DNA of 9,122 nt from Bacteroidota bacterium (GCA_030691295.1 JAUYEQ010000043.1:1-9122), one strand, 5' to 3'; counted from the first letter of the stretch, positions 1 to 6,818 are shown. Numbers and translations are program-made. Notes: generated from the letters alone by a model not told the origin.

Positions 1-719
1 TGCTTTAATTCCTCCGGAGTCCCAAATCTGGAAGATGGGGCAAAAAAGCCCGACACATGGTATCCAAAACTTCCGTAGTAAGGATGTTCGGGAATAGCCA
101 TCAACTGAATTGTATTGTATCCGGCCTTTTGTATCCGCGGTAAAATATCAGTTCTGAATTCATTGTAGGTATGTACCCTTTCGTTTTCGCCGGCCATACC
201 AATGTGCGCCTCGTAAATCAAAGGTGCTTCGCTTGACCTGCGAAAATCATCTTTCTTCCATTTGTATGGTTTCGTTGGAGCCCAAACCTGTGCGCTGAAA
301 ATTTTCGTCTGCTCGTCCTGAACCACCCTGTTTATCCATGCAGGAATGCGTTTTCCGTGTCCGCCGTCCCAAAACATCGAAAGAGTGAACAAATCACCAT
401 GGCTCATTTTTTCTGAAGGAAGAATTAATTCCCAATTCCCGTTGCCGACAGACTTCATCGCATACTCCGATGTTTCCTGCCAGTTATTAAAGTCGCCTGT
501 CAAATATATTTCAGTGGCATTTGGCGCCCAATCCCGAATAATCCACTGATTGTCAACGTTGTGAAGTCCGTACCATTTGTGCCCCTGAGCAAATTCCGAC
601 AAACTGACGTTTCGAAGAATTTCATGCTCTTTTTCTCTGGCAATATTTAATCGAGAAATAATGGTCGGCGCAAAAGGCTCAAGCCATTGATCGTTTCTAA
701 CAAAATTTGGTAATTCCAT
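1..719 (-). CDS. glgB: 1,4-alpha-glucan (glycogen) branching enzyme, N-terminal part, cut by window edge
   Basis: This is the first 239 codons of a minus-strand gene that runs off the left edge; there is no stop codon in the window. The family moves alpha-1,4-glucan segments to alpha-1,6 positions to branch glycogen in the cytoplasm. Seen here: a CBM48-like N-terminal beta domain at about residues 45-140, with the typical strings RDWAPNATEIYLTGDFNNW (62-80) and WDGGHGKRIPAW (117-128). The start of the GH13 barrel follows, with YEAHIGMA (169-176), YNEFRTDILPRI (185-196) and YNTIQLMAIPEHPYYGSFGY (201-220). These match the large, eukaryote-like branching enzymes common in Bacteroidota. The catalytic Asp and Glu lie beyond the edge, so activity cannot be judged. 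ATG at 719-717 is the first start and gives the expected N-terminus. No signal peptide is present. It lies 66 bp downstream of the lipoprotein sulfatase, co-oriented; a functional link to the sulfatases is not evident. Confidence 0.92.
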   Translation of the reverse strand, partial: MELPNFVRNDQWLEPFAPTIISRLNIAREKEHEILRNVSLSEFAQGHKWYGLHNVDNQWIIRDWAPNATEIYLTGDFNNWQETSEYAMKSVGNGNWELILPSEKMSHGDLFTLSMFWDGGHGKRIPAWINRVVQDEQTKIFSAQVWAPTKPYKWKKDDFRRSSEAPLIYEAHIGMAGENERVHTYNEFRTDILPRIQKAGYNTIQLMAIPEHPYYGSFGYHVSGFFAPSSRFGTPEELK

Positions 720-785
720 CGCTTATACAATTTGTTTAAAGATAAGAAAAACAAGTTGTCATTAACATTGGATAATCAATAATAC

Positions 786-2357
786 TTATTTCTTTTTTGT
801 AGCCTGATCAATAAACTGTTGGTTCAACTCATCTGAATCCCCATATTTTGTGCGCAATTCGGTTAAACGCCCGTGCATCATTTTTTGCACTTCAGCGTAG
901 GCTGGGTCGTTGTAAACACTTTTCATTTCTGAAGGATCTGTTTCCAGATCGTACATTTCCCATTCGTTCACATCGTAATAAAAATGCATCAGTTTGTAGC
1001 GTTCGGTGGCAATGCCGTAATGCCGTTTTACCATGTGAACCGATGGGTATTCGTAATACGTATAATATACTGCATCGCGCCACTCGCTTGTTTCGCCGGA
1101 AACCAGTTTGCGGAACGATTCGCCCTGAATATCATTAGGAATTGGCACTCCGGCGTAGTCCAGAAATGTTGGTGCGAAGTCGAGGTTTTGCACCAACTTA
1201 TTGATTGTTGTTCCTGCCTTTATTTCTTTCGGATAACGAATTAACAAAGGTGTACGGAAAGATTCTTCGTACATAAACCGTTTATCGAACCAGCCGTGTT
1301 CGCCCAAATAAAATCCCTGATCGGAAGTATATACCACTATTGTATTTTCAGCCAATCCGTTTTTATCGAGGTAATCGAGTAACTCGCCCACTCCATCATC
1401 AACCGACTTTATAGTGCGTAGGTAATCTTTAATATACCGGTTGTATTTCCATTCCGCCAACGCTTTTCCTGTGAGTTTGGCTTTCAGGAATTCCTGATTT
1501 TCGCTTTCGTACGCATTCATCCAGTTGGCCCGCTGTTCCGGATCCATCCGTTTCAGATCACGAACGAAATCTGTAGAATCTCCCATTGGATCAACAATCA
1601 GTTTAAAGTCGTGTCCCCAGATTCCATGTCCGTCAATTTTCATCTCTTGTGTTTTTGCAGCAGTTCCGCGTCCGGCATAGTCGTCGTAATAAGTTGCCGG
1701 AGGGATAAATGTGGTGTCATCGTACAAATTCACATATTTTGGAGCTGGCAACCAGTTGCGGTGTGGCGCTTTTTGGTGATATAACAGACAGAAAGGTTTG
1801 GTTTTATCGCGCATTTCATCGAGCCATTTCAGGGCATATTCTGTTGTAATTTCAGTACAGTAACCGGGTATGCGTTGTTTTTCGCCATTGATCAAAAAAT
1901 CAGGATTGTAGTACTGACCTTGTCCGGGTAAAACCATCGAATAATCAAAACCCTGAGGCAGGCCATCCAGATGGATTTTTCCGATCATCGCTGTTTGGTA
2001 ACCTGCGTTTTGCAATTGCTTTGGAAAATTGTCCTGATCCCAGTTAAACGGGAACATGTTATCCACTTTTCCATTGACAAAACTGTGTTTGCCGGTAAGC
2101 ATCACTGCCCGGCTCGGCGCGCATATTGAATTGGTTACACAAGCCCGCGTAAAAATGGCTCCTTCTTTTGCAATCCGATCAATATTCGAAGTCTTGTTCA
2201 ATCCATACCCGTAAGCGCTGATGGCCTGATAAGCATGGTCGTCGCTCATGATGTAAATGATATTCGGGCGGGTTTGCTTCGGAGCCAGATCTTTACACGA
2301 TGGCAGAATAGCCGCCGAACAAAGGCCGAGAATGGGTAAAAGGTTTGTTTTGTTCAC
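786..2357 (-). CDS. S1-family sulfatase lipoprotein, N-acetylglucosamine-6-sulfatase-like
   Basis: The protein has 523 residues, a full-length type I sulfatase. The N-terminus is a lipoprotein signal: a hydrophobic stretch followed by ILPSC with Cys21 as the lipidation site, so the enzyme is probably anchored in the periplasm or at the cell surface. Visible active-site elements are the metal pair Asp39-Asp40 (MSDDH), the formylglycine motif CAPSR with Cys79 and Arg83 followed by LTGK, Lys127 (MIGKIHL), Lys196 and His199 (HQKAPHR), and Asp346-Gln347 (YTSDQG) leading into EHGWFDKRFMYEESFRTP (353-370). That last block and the overall order resemble the heparan/GNS-like branch (SulfAtlas S1_11 or a close subfamily); this subfamily call is inference. 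Cys79 must be oxidised to formylglycine by a maturase that is not in the window. The start codon is GTG (2357-2355), with an in-frame TAG directly upstream at 2360-2358; no earlier start is possible. The gene follows the second sulfatase by 180 bp on the same strand. Confidence 0.93.
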   Translation of the reverse strand: MNKTNLLPILGLCSAAILPSCKDLAPKQTRPNIIYIMSDDHAYQAISAYGYGLNKTSNIDRIAKEGAIFTRACVTNSICAPSRAVMLTGKHSFVNGKVDNMFPFNWDQDNFPKQLQNAGYQTAMIGKIHLDGLPQGFDYSMVLPGQGQYYNPDFLINGEKQRIPGYCTEITTEYALKWLDEMRDKTKPFCLLYHQKAPHRNWLPAPKYVNLYDDTTFIPPATYYDDYAGRGTAAKTQEMKIDGHGIWGHDFKLIVDPMGDSTDFVRDLKRMDPEQRANWMNAYESENQEFLKAKLTGKALAEWKYNRYIKDYLRTIKSVDDGVGELLDYLDKNGLAENTIVVYTSDQGFYLGEHGWFDKRFMYEESFRTPLLIRYPKEIKAGTTINKLVQNLDFAPTFLDYAGVPIPNDIQGESFRKLVSGETSEWRDAVYYTYYEYPSVHMVKRHYGIATERYKLMHFYYDVNEWEMYDLETDPSEMKSVYNDPAYAEVQKMMHGRLTELRTKYGDSDELNQQFIDQATKKK

Positions 2358-2365
2358 CTATAAAT

Positions 2366-2437
2366 TATTGAATGGTTACTTTTAATTGTTGTCGTTGTTA
2401 AAGTTGTTGTAATGGTTGAATGGTTGAATGGTTGAAT
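2366..2437. repeat. Short tandem octamer repeat AATGGTTG in the inter-sulfatase spacer
   Basis: AATGGTTG occurs three times in perfect tandem at 2411-2434 and runs on into AAT. A further partial copy (TTGAATGGTT) lies at 2368-2377, and between them is a GTTGTT-rich tract. The block sits 10-80 bp upstream of the GTG start of the lipoprotein sulfatase, so it would lie in that gene's 5' region or in the spacer of a two-gene transcript. No coding frame or convincing promoter was found in it. Confidence 0.8.
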
Positions 2438-2470
2438 ATAAAATAATCTGCTCCAAGCTATTAGCTGCTT

Positions 2471-2530
2471 GCGACTAGTTTTAGAAAACTAAGACTTGCA
2501 ACTGTGACTGAGACTGCAAACTGCGACTGA
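2471..2530. repeat. Degenerate hexameric ACTG-type repeat with an embedded hairpin
   Basis: Units of the form (G/C)NRACT recur about seven times across this stretch (gcgact, aagact, gtgact, gagact, gcgact and variants). Inside it, TAGTTTT at 2476-2482 and AAAACTA at 2485-2491 form a perfect 7-bp inverted repeat with a 2-nt centre. The block lies just downstream of the stop codon of the first sulfatase (its 3' end is at 2538). It may be a transcript-end or stability element, but the stem is AT-rich and no clear U-tract follows, so a classical terminator is not supported. Confidence 0.55.
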
Positions 2531-2537
2531 TCACTTT

Positions 2538-3995
2538 TTACTCCACCCTTCCCGGCTGCCTCCGGTTTTTTCCTTCTATTTTCTGAATATCATCGCCCAA
2601 ATCCTGACGGGCTTCATCGACCAGCTTCTTTAATTCGGCAACCACTTCAGGATAAAATTCCTTCACATCAAAGCGTTCGCCCACATCGCGGCGGAGATCA
2701 TACAAGCCTTCTTCGTGTGCAAAGTTTTCATTTGTCGCTCCCGGAAATCCATCTGCTCCGGGTTTAAATCCTATATACGTGCGTCCGGGATGGGCAAACA
2801 CGAGTTTCCAGTCGCCTTTTCGGACTGCTTCCAAACTGTTTTTGCGATAATAATATAGGAATGATTCACGTGGAATGGCATTTTCATCGCCCAATAGAAG
2901 TGGCAAAATATTTACACCGTCAATCTTTTTCTCCGGAAGTGGCGATTTAGTAATTTCAGCCAGAGTTGGCAAAATATCAATGGTTGAAGACAGTTTATTG
3001 CAAATTGTCCCTTCCTGAATTTTTCCCGGCCATTTCATTATACATGGGACACGCTGTCCACCTTCGAAACTGGCGCCTTTGCCTTCGCGCAACCCGGCAG
3101 TTGAGCCGGCATGATTGCCAAAATTGAGCCACGGGCCATTATCGGAAGTGAAAATTACCAGCGTATTTTTTTCGAGACCATTCTTTTCGAGCGCCTTTAT
3201 TATTTCGCCCACTGACCAGTCAATTTCCATGATGACGTCGCCGTACAATCCCTGTGCACTTTTCCCTTTAAACTTTGATGAAACAGCAAGCGGAATATGT
3301 GTCATTGAATGAGCTAAATAAATAAAGAATGGATTTTTCTGATTTTCATTTATAAACCGAACAGCCCGATCTGTATAGATTGTAGTCAACTCCGATTGGT
3401 CCTCCAATGTTTTTATTTCACGTATTTTATTGTTGCCCTCAATCAGCGGAAGTACCGGATACCTGGCTTTGTTTGTATTTTCCGCGGCAGGTTTTCCATC
3501 AAAATTTACCGGCCACATGTCGTTTGAATACGGAAGCCCTAAATATTCGTCAAACCCTTGCTGCAAAGGAAGAAATTCAGGCAGATGACCCAAATGCCAT
3601 TTTCCGATTGCCGCAGTTTTGTAGTTGCTTTTTTTCAGAATCTCAGGTATAATTTCTTCGGAAGGGTTTAATCCGATTTTGGCATCGGGCATTAATGCTC
3701 CTGAAATTCCTACACGGTTCGGATAACAACCGGTTAAAATTCCGGCACGCGAAGCACTGCAAACTGCCTGTGCCGAAACAAAATCGGTGAACCGTACGCC
3801 TTGGGCTGCCATTTTATCCAGATTGGGCGTTTTGTATTGAGTAGCTCCATAACAACTTAAATCGCCGTAACCCAGATCATCCATGAAAATCAGGATGATG
3901 TTGGGTTGTTGTTGCTTTTCAGCAGCAGCAGATTGAATGGAAAAAGAAGTGGCAGCAAGTCCAGCGAAAAGTGAGTTTTTGAGGTATCTATTCAT
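2538..3995 (-). CDS. Exported arylsulfatase A-like S1 sulfatase with a CSASR core motif
   Basis: The protein has 485 residues, a full-length type I sulfatase. It starts with a Sec signal peptide (basic MNRYLKN, hydrophobic core, AAA before Glu26), suggesting a periplasmic or secreted enzyme, not a lipoprotein. Active-site landmarks are Asp39-Asp40 (FMDDLGYGD), the core motif CSASR with Cys79 and Arg83 then AGILTG, Lys132 and His134 (IGKWHLG), His229 and His233 (AHSMTHIPL), Asp285-Asn286 (TSDNGPW) and Lys306 (REGKG). The layout, including FEGGQRVPCIMKWPG (310-324), is that of arylsulfatase A-like S1 enzymes; the substrate is probably a sulfated glycan, but the sugar and linkage cannot be read from the sequence. 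The core motif has Ala where most sulfatases have Pro. The C/S-X-P/A-X-R form is known for maturation by anaerobic radical SAM enzymes. ATG at 3995-3993 gives an intact signal peptide. It is the first gene of the minus-strand group. Confidence 0.94.
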   Translation of the reverse strand: MNRYLKNSLFAGLAATSFSIQSAAAEKQQQPNIILIFMDDLGYGDLSCYGATQYKTPNLDKMAAQGVRFTDFVSAQAVCSASRAGILTGCYPNRVGISGALMPDAKIGLNPSEEIIPEILKKSNYKTAAIGKWHLGHLPEFLPLQQGFDEYLGLPYSNDMWPVNFDGKPAAENTNKARYPVLPLIEGNNKIREIKTLEDQSELTTIYTDRAVRFINENQKNPFFIYLAHSMTHIPLAVSSKFKGKSAQGLYGDVIMEIDWSVGEIIKALEKNGLEKNTLVIFTSDNGPWLNFGNHAGSTAGLREGKGASFEGGQRVPCIMKWPGKIQEGTICNKLSSTIDILPTLAEITKSPLPEKKIDGVNILPLLLGDENAIPRESFLYYYRKNSLEAVRKGDWKLVFAHPGRTYIGFKPGADGFPGATNENFAHEEGLYDLRRDVGERFDVKEFYPEVVAELKKLVDEARQDLGDDIQKIEGKNRRQPGRVE

Positions 3996-4027
3996 AATCG
4001 AACTTATTTAGGTTGGTCAACAAGCAT

Positions 4028-4035
4028 CAAATTTA
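4028..4035 (-). promoter_or_regulatory. Candidate Bacteroidetes -7 box for the arylsulfatase gene
   Basis: Read on the minus strand this is TAAATTTG, an exact match to the Bacteroidetes TAnnTTTG -7 consensus, 32 bp upstream of the sulfatase ATG. No TTG-type -33 element lies 17-23 bp further upstream, so the promoter is only half supported. An A7 run and a GGGGC block lie just upstream (4039-4050). Confidence 0.35.
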
Positions 4036-4119
4036 AATAAAAAAAGGGGCTGATTCGATATTTTTTACGAAACAACTCGTTTTAGATTCAAGTTACAAAT
4101 TCAACAAACCAATTCGTCA

Positions 4120-4158
<39 letters not shown>

Positions 4159-4345
4159 TTGATATCAATGTATCATAGATATAACGGTTTACACTGCATG
4201 GGGCAACGCTTAAATTTAGAACGTTTTCATCAAGTTATTCTTTTTGGGGCCATATTTTTCCGTATAATGAGGGACTATTAAGTACGAAAGCATTTACAAC
4301 CAGTTTCGCTTGCGCGATTCCAAAATAGGTAAAAAGGTAACCCTC

Positions 4346-4361
4346 TACGGCATATGCTGTA
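4346..4361. promoter_or_regulatory. 16-bp near-perfect palindrome, possible operator
   Basis: TACGGCATATGCTGTA is symmetric about its centre, with seven of eight arm pairs complementary (one G/T mismatch). It lies about 100 bp upstream of the -33 element of the plus-strand promoter candidate. Dimeric regulators bind sites of this form, but no cognate regulator is indicated. Confidence 0.3.
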
Positions 4362-4461
4362 CAATATGTTTTGTTATATTTATTTTAAAGTGCTATAATA
4401 CAAACTATTGTAATTGTTTAGGTATAAATGTGAAATAAATAAATTTTTTTATGCACACTGA

Positions 4462-4490
4462 TTGACATATATTTACTCAATATAATTTTG
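4462..4490 (+). promoter_or_regulatory. Bacteroidetes-type promoter for the HTH/ligase cassette
   Basis: TTG at 4462-4464 and TAATTTTG at 4483-4490 are separated by 18 bp. This fits the TTG / TAnnTTTG architecture with 17-23 bp spacing described for primary sigma factors of this phylum. Transcription would start a few bases after 4490, leaving a leader of about 180 nt before the HTH gene at 4674. It is the best promoter match in the divergent region. Confidence 0.6.
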
Positions 4491-4673
4491 CATTTATTGC
4501 CCTCCAATGAAATATTTCCAAGAACGGTTTTTGAGAAAGCACTGGTGATAGATAGTATTATGGAATTTTCAACTAATTATTTATCAGCTTAGTGAGATTA
4601 AAATGTAATTTCTATTTGGTTTTAAAATAGTCTACTTTGTCAAATTAGAAACATTATCAAACAAATAAAAGCT

Positions 4674-4847
4674 ATGGCTAAAACCCGACAACAAATAGCA
4701 AACGAATATGGCGTTGATCGTAAAACTTTAAACAATTGGCTCAAACGTTCTAAGTTAAATATACCAGCAGGTTTAATATATCCTTCAGTAACAGAAGTGA
4801 TATACAATACTTTTGGATATCCCAAATCAAAGAAATCGAAAAGGTAA
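4674..4847 (+). CDS. Small helix-turn-helix DNA-binding protein, 57 residues
   Basis: This short gene starts with ATG at 4674, ends with TAA at 4845-4847 and encodes 57 basic residues. Residues 4-25 (TRQQIANEYGVD, then RKTLNNWLKR) form a clear helix-turn-helix of the transposase/recombinase-like type: a first helix RQQIANEY, a turn at GVD and a recognition helix RKTLNNWLKR. The rest has a GLIYP segment (33-37), a VTEVIYNTFGYP segment (39-50) and a lysine-rich end. Small Bacteroidota HTH proteins with this layout (HTH, then G-L-x-x-P, then an FG-x-P-like end) are familiar to me but have no established role. It is the first gene after the promoter candidate and lies 174 bp upstream of the ligase gene, so it is a likely regulator of the cassette, perhaps of itself. 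It could instead be a relic of a mobile-element HTH. The antisense open frame at 4640-4873 is best seen as its shadow. Confidence 0.75.
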   Translation: MAKTRQQIANEYGVDRKTLNNWLKRSKLNIPAGLIYPSVTEVIYNTFGYPKSKKSKR

Positions 4848-4865
4848 CTGCAATCAAAACCAGAA

Positions 4866-4902
4866 CTACCCACAATTCCCCATTTCTACCCGTAATTCCC
4901 CA
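4866..4902. promoter_or_regulatory. Pair of 17-bp direct repeats, candidate operator
   Basis: CTACCCACAATTCCCCA (4866-4882) and CTACCCGTAATTCCCCA (4886-4902) match at 15 of 17 positions and repeat with a 20-bp period, close to two helical turns, which would place both copies on the same face of DNA. They lie in the 174-bp gap between the HTH gene and the ligase gene, about 120 bp upstream of the ligase ATG. A tandem site for a DNA-binding protein is the simplest reading. No clear -7/-33 promoter was seen in this gap. Confidence 0.5.
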
Positions 4903-5021
4903 AAATATCGAATATCCATAATTGATTCCTTCATAATTTTATAGAGAAGTAATTATAATCATTTACAGTTGCTTTTACTTTTTTTGTTAATGAAGGTCAA
5001 TTAATTAAATCACTGCGATTT

Positions 5022-6818
5022 ATGGTGACGAAAATATTTCAATCAGAGTATAACTTAAAATTTCAAAAATTTACTAAAGTAATTCTATTTGTAATTCTGT
5101 TATTGTTGACACAATTAGCCAGTAATCAGTTATTTGAGGCCGGATATTTCAGCTATACTGCAATCTTTATTATTGGGACTTTGGCTTCTGTAATACTGAT
5201 TATTAAATCTATTCGTGGAGATGGTAAGATTTGTTTTAATGCAATAGACTTGTCATTCATTGCTTTCACCCTGCTTTTATTTATGCGTTGGATTGGTACT
5301 GAAAACTCATGGATTTATTCGAAGGCAGCTATTGCAGTTAATCTAATACCAATTTACTTTTTTATAAAGAGCTTCAAGTCAATATATCTGATTCAATGGG
5401 CTCTCATTTTTACCGGAGTTTTCCAGATTGTTGTCTCTTTTTTGCAAAAATTAAGTTATATCCAGAATACAAACAGTTATTTCGAGGTGGGCGGTACCGT
5501 TGGGAACCCGAATGTACTGGCGATGCTCCTTTTATTTACTATCTTATCGGCAATCTACCTTCTATATCAAACACGTGCTACCCTCACAAGAAACCTCCTT
5601 CTTACCTATATTTTACTGGCACTATCAATCATTGTTTTCACCCGGTGCAGGACCGCTATACTCGGTATTGTTGCTGTTGGCATCTTCTTTTTAACAAAGA
5701 ATAATTGGACTCCCATTCACCGAACTGTCAGGTTGGTTTTGATTGGAGTATTGGGATTAACATTTTCAGGGTTTCTACTTCTGATTATTGAGAAATCAGA
5801 ATCACTTACAGGTAGACTCTTGATATGGCAAGCCAGTTTTGTTAAGATAATCGGGAAGCCCTTATGGGGATATGGTATAAGTTCATTTCACCAGGTATAT
5901 CCTGATGCCCAACGTATTTTTTTAGAAAATAATCTAAATTCAAATTATAGCTATGTTGCAGACACTCCTAAATGGGCATACAATGATTTCATTGAATTGT
6001 GGCTTGAAGGAGGCTTATTTACAGCATTGGCCTTTTTAATGATCCTGATTTCCGTTTTATACTGTTGGAAACTGCAAAAACACTTCAATTTTAATGGCGA
6101 CAATATTGCTTTTTTAGCAGCTACTATTTTTTTCGTACTGTCTATTTCCAATTTTGCCTTTACCGCGTGGCCCGTATTGCTTGTTTTTGTAATCAACCTT
6201 GCCTGGTGTTCACAGCTTTGTCCGAATAATATACAAATCAGAATTGTCCCGAAATTAGGTTTCGCTTTATCGTTGGCACTTTTAACTGGAAGTATTGTTG
6301 TGGGAACAGCAACATACAAAAACGTGTTGTTTCAATACAAGTTCAACAAAGTAGGAGGCTTACCATTAATCGAACAACGGGAGTTTTATAGTAATTCAGC
6401 AAAAAGGTATCAGAATTATACACCATTTGCGTTTAACCATGCAGCTTTTTTATGTTCTGAAAATAGAACACAGGAAGCTCTTTCAGCCCTTCACCATATT
6501 TATAACCGGGAACCATCCTACCAGACTACCTATCAACTCGCTGAAACCTACCGAAAAATGAACGATTATAAAAACGCAGAGATTTACTACGAAGAATCGT
6601 TAAAGTTCTTGTCTTATAGAATTTTACCCCGTTACCATCTTTTCATGATTGAGCTTTTGAATAAAAATTACGTTAAAGCTGATTCAATCAGAAAACAGGC
6701 ACTCTACCTTAACTACAAGGGCGATACAATATTAATCAACCAAATAAAAACAAGCCTATGCAAATACAAAATCAATGAAAATCAAATCAATGAGAATCAA
6801 ATCAATCTTATCAAATGA
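5022..6818 (+). CDS. O-antigen ligase/polymerase-like polytopic membrane protein with C-terminal TPR region
   Basis: The protein has 598 residues and about a dozen hydrophobic segments (near 19-37, 43-62, 76-93, 103-117, 122-141, 163-182, 190-206, 211-224, 236-256, 332-349, 364-396 and 411-430). It carries marks of the Wzy_C/O-antigen ligase superfamily: GTVGNPNVLA (158-167), an Arg-rich RCRTAILG (208-215), GRLLIWQ (264-270), then a large periplasmic loop (about 275-330) with PLWGYGISSF and AYNDFIELWLEGG (319-331). These proteins transfer or polymerise lipid-linked glycans on the periplasmic side of the inner membrane. The acceptor (lipid A core, protein or glycan chain) cannot be told. Residues about 455-580 are soluble and TPR-like (for example EALSALHHIYNREP and YKNAEIYYEESLKFL), suggesting partner binding in the periplasm. 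The last residues repeat INENQ. ATG at 5022 is the only start that keeps the first membrane segment. The next gene starts 33 bp downstream. Confidence 0.85.
   Translation: MVTKIFQSEYNLKFQKFTKVILFVILLLLTQLASNQLFEAGYFSYTAIFIIGTLASVILIIKSIRGDGKICFNAIDLSFIAFTLLLFMRWIGTENSWIYSKAAIAVNLIPIYFFIKSFKSIYLIQWALIFTGVFQIVVSFLQKLSYIQNTNSYFEVGGTVGNPNVLAMLLLFTILSAIYLLYQTRATLTRNLLLTYILLALSIIVFTRCRTAILGIVAVGIFFLTKNNWTPIHRTVRLVLIGVLGLTFSGFLLLIIEKSESLTGRLLIWQASFVKIIGKPLWGYGISSFHQVYPDAQRIFLENNLNSNYSYVADTPKWAYNDFIELWLEGGLFTALAFLMILISVLYCWKLQKHFNFNGDNIAFLAATIFFVLSISNFAFTAWPVLLVFVINLAWCSQLCPNNIQIRIVPKLGFALSLALLTGSIVVGTATYKNVLFQYKFNKVGGLPLIEQREFYSNSAKRYQNYTPFAFNHAAFLCSENRTQEALSALHHIYNREPSYQTTYQLAETYRKMNDYKNAEIYYEESLKFLSYRILPRYHLFMIELLNKNYVKADSIRKQALYLNYKGDTILINQIKTSLCKYKINENQINENQINLIK
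6771..6807 (+). repeat. 15-bp tandem repeat at the 3' end of the ligase gene
   Basis: ATCAATGAAAATCAA (6771-6785) is followed directly by ATCAATGAGAATCAA (6786-6800) and a partial third unit. The frame is preserved, so it encodes INENQ-INENQ-IN at residues 584-595. Gain or loss of units would keep the reading frame and change only the hydrophilic tail length. Confidence 0.85.

Noticed and set aside
346..549. 67-codon plus-strand open frame
   Set aside because: It is antisense to the branching enzyme, whose frame is strongly supported by family motifs.
720..785. Possible separate promoter for the branching enzyme (TATCTTTA on the minus strand)
   Set aside because: The last consensus base is wrong and no -33 element lies at the proper distance.
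2476..2491. Rho-independent terminator after the first sulfatase
   Set aside because: The inverted repeat is AT-rich, has a 2-nt loop and is not followed by a U-tract.
4263..4268. TATAAT string resembling an E. coli -10 box
   Set aside because: Bacteroidota primary sigma factors use TAnnTTTG, and there is no matching -33 element.
4198..4281. 27-codon plus-strand frame (MGQRLNLERF...) in the divergent region
   Set aside because: It is short, has no promoter or ribosome-site support and no recognised family. An overlapping open frame without a start also exists, so chance or a gene relic is as likely.
4615..4639. TTTG ... TACTTTG as a promoter close to the HTH gene
   Set aside because: The -7 element is one base short of TAnnTTTG and the spacing is only 14 bp.
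4640..4873. 77-codon minus-strand open frame with a hydrophobic C-terminus
   Set aside because: It lies fully antisense to the 57-residue HTH gene, has no recognisable domain, and its composition is that of a complement of a lysine-rich gene.
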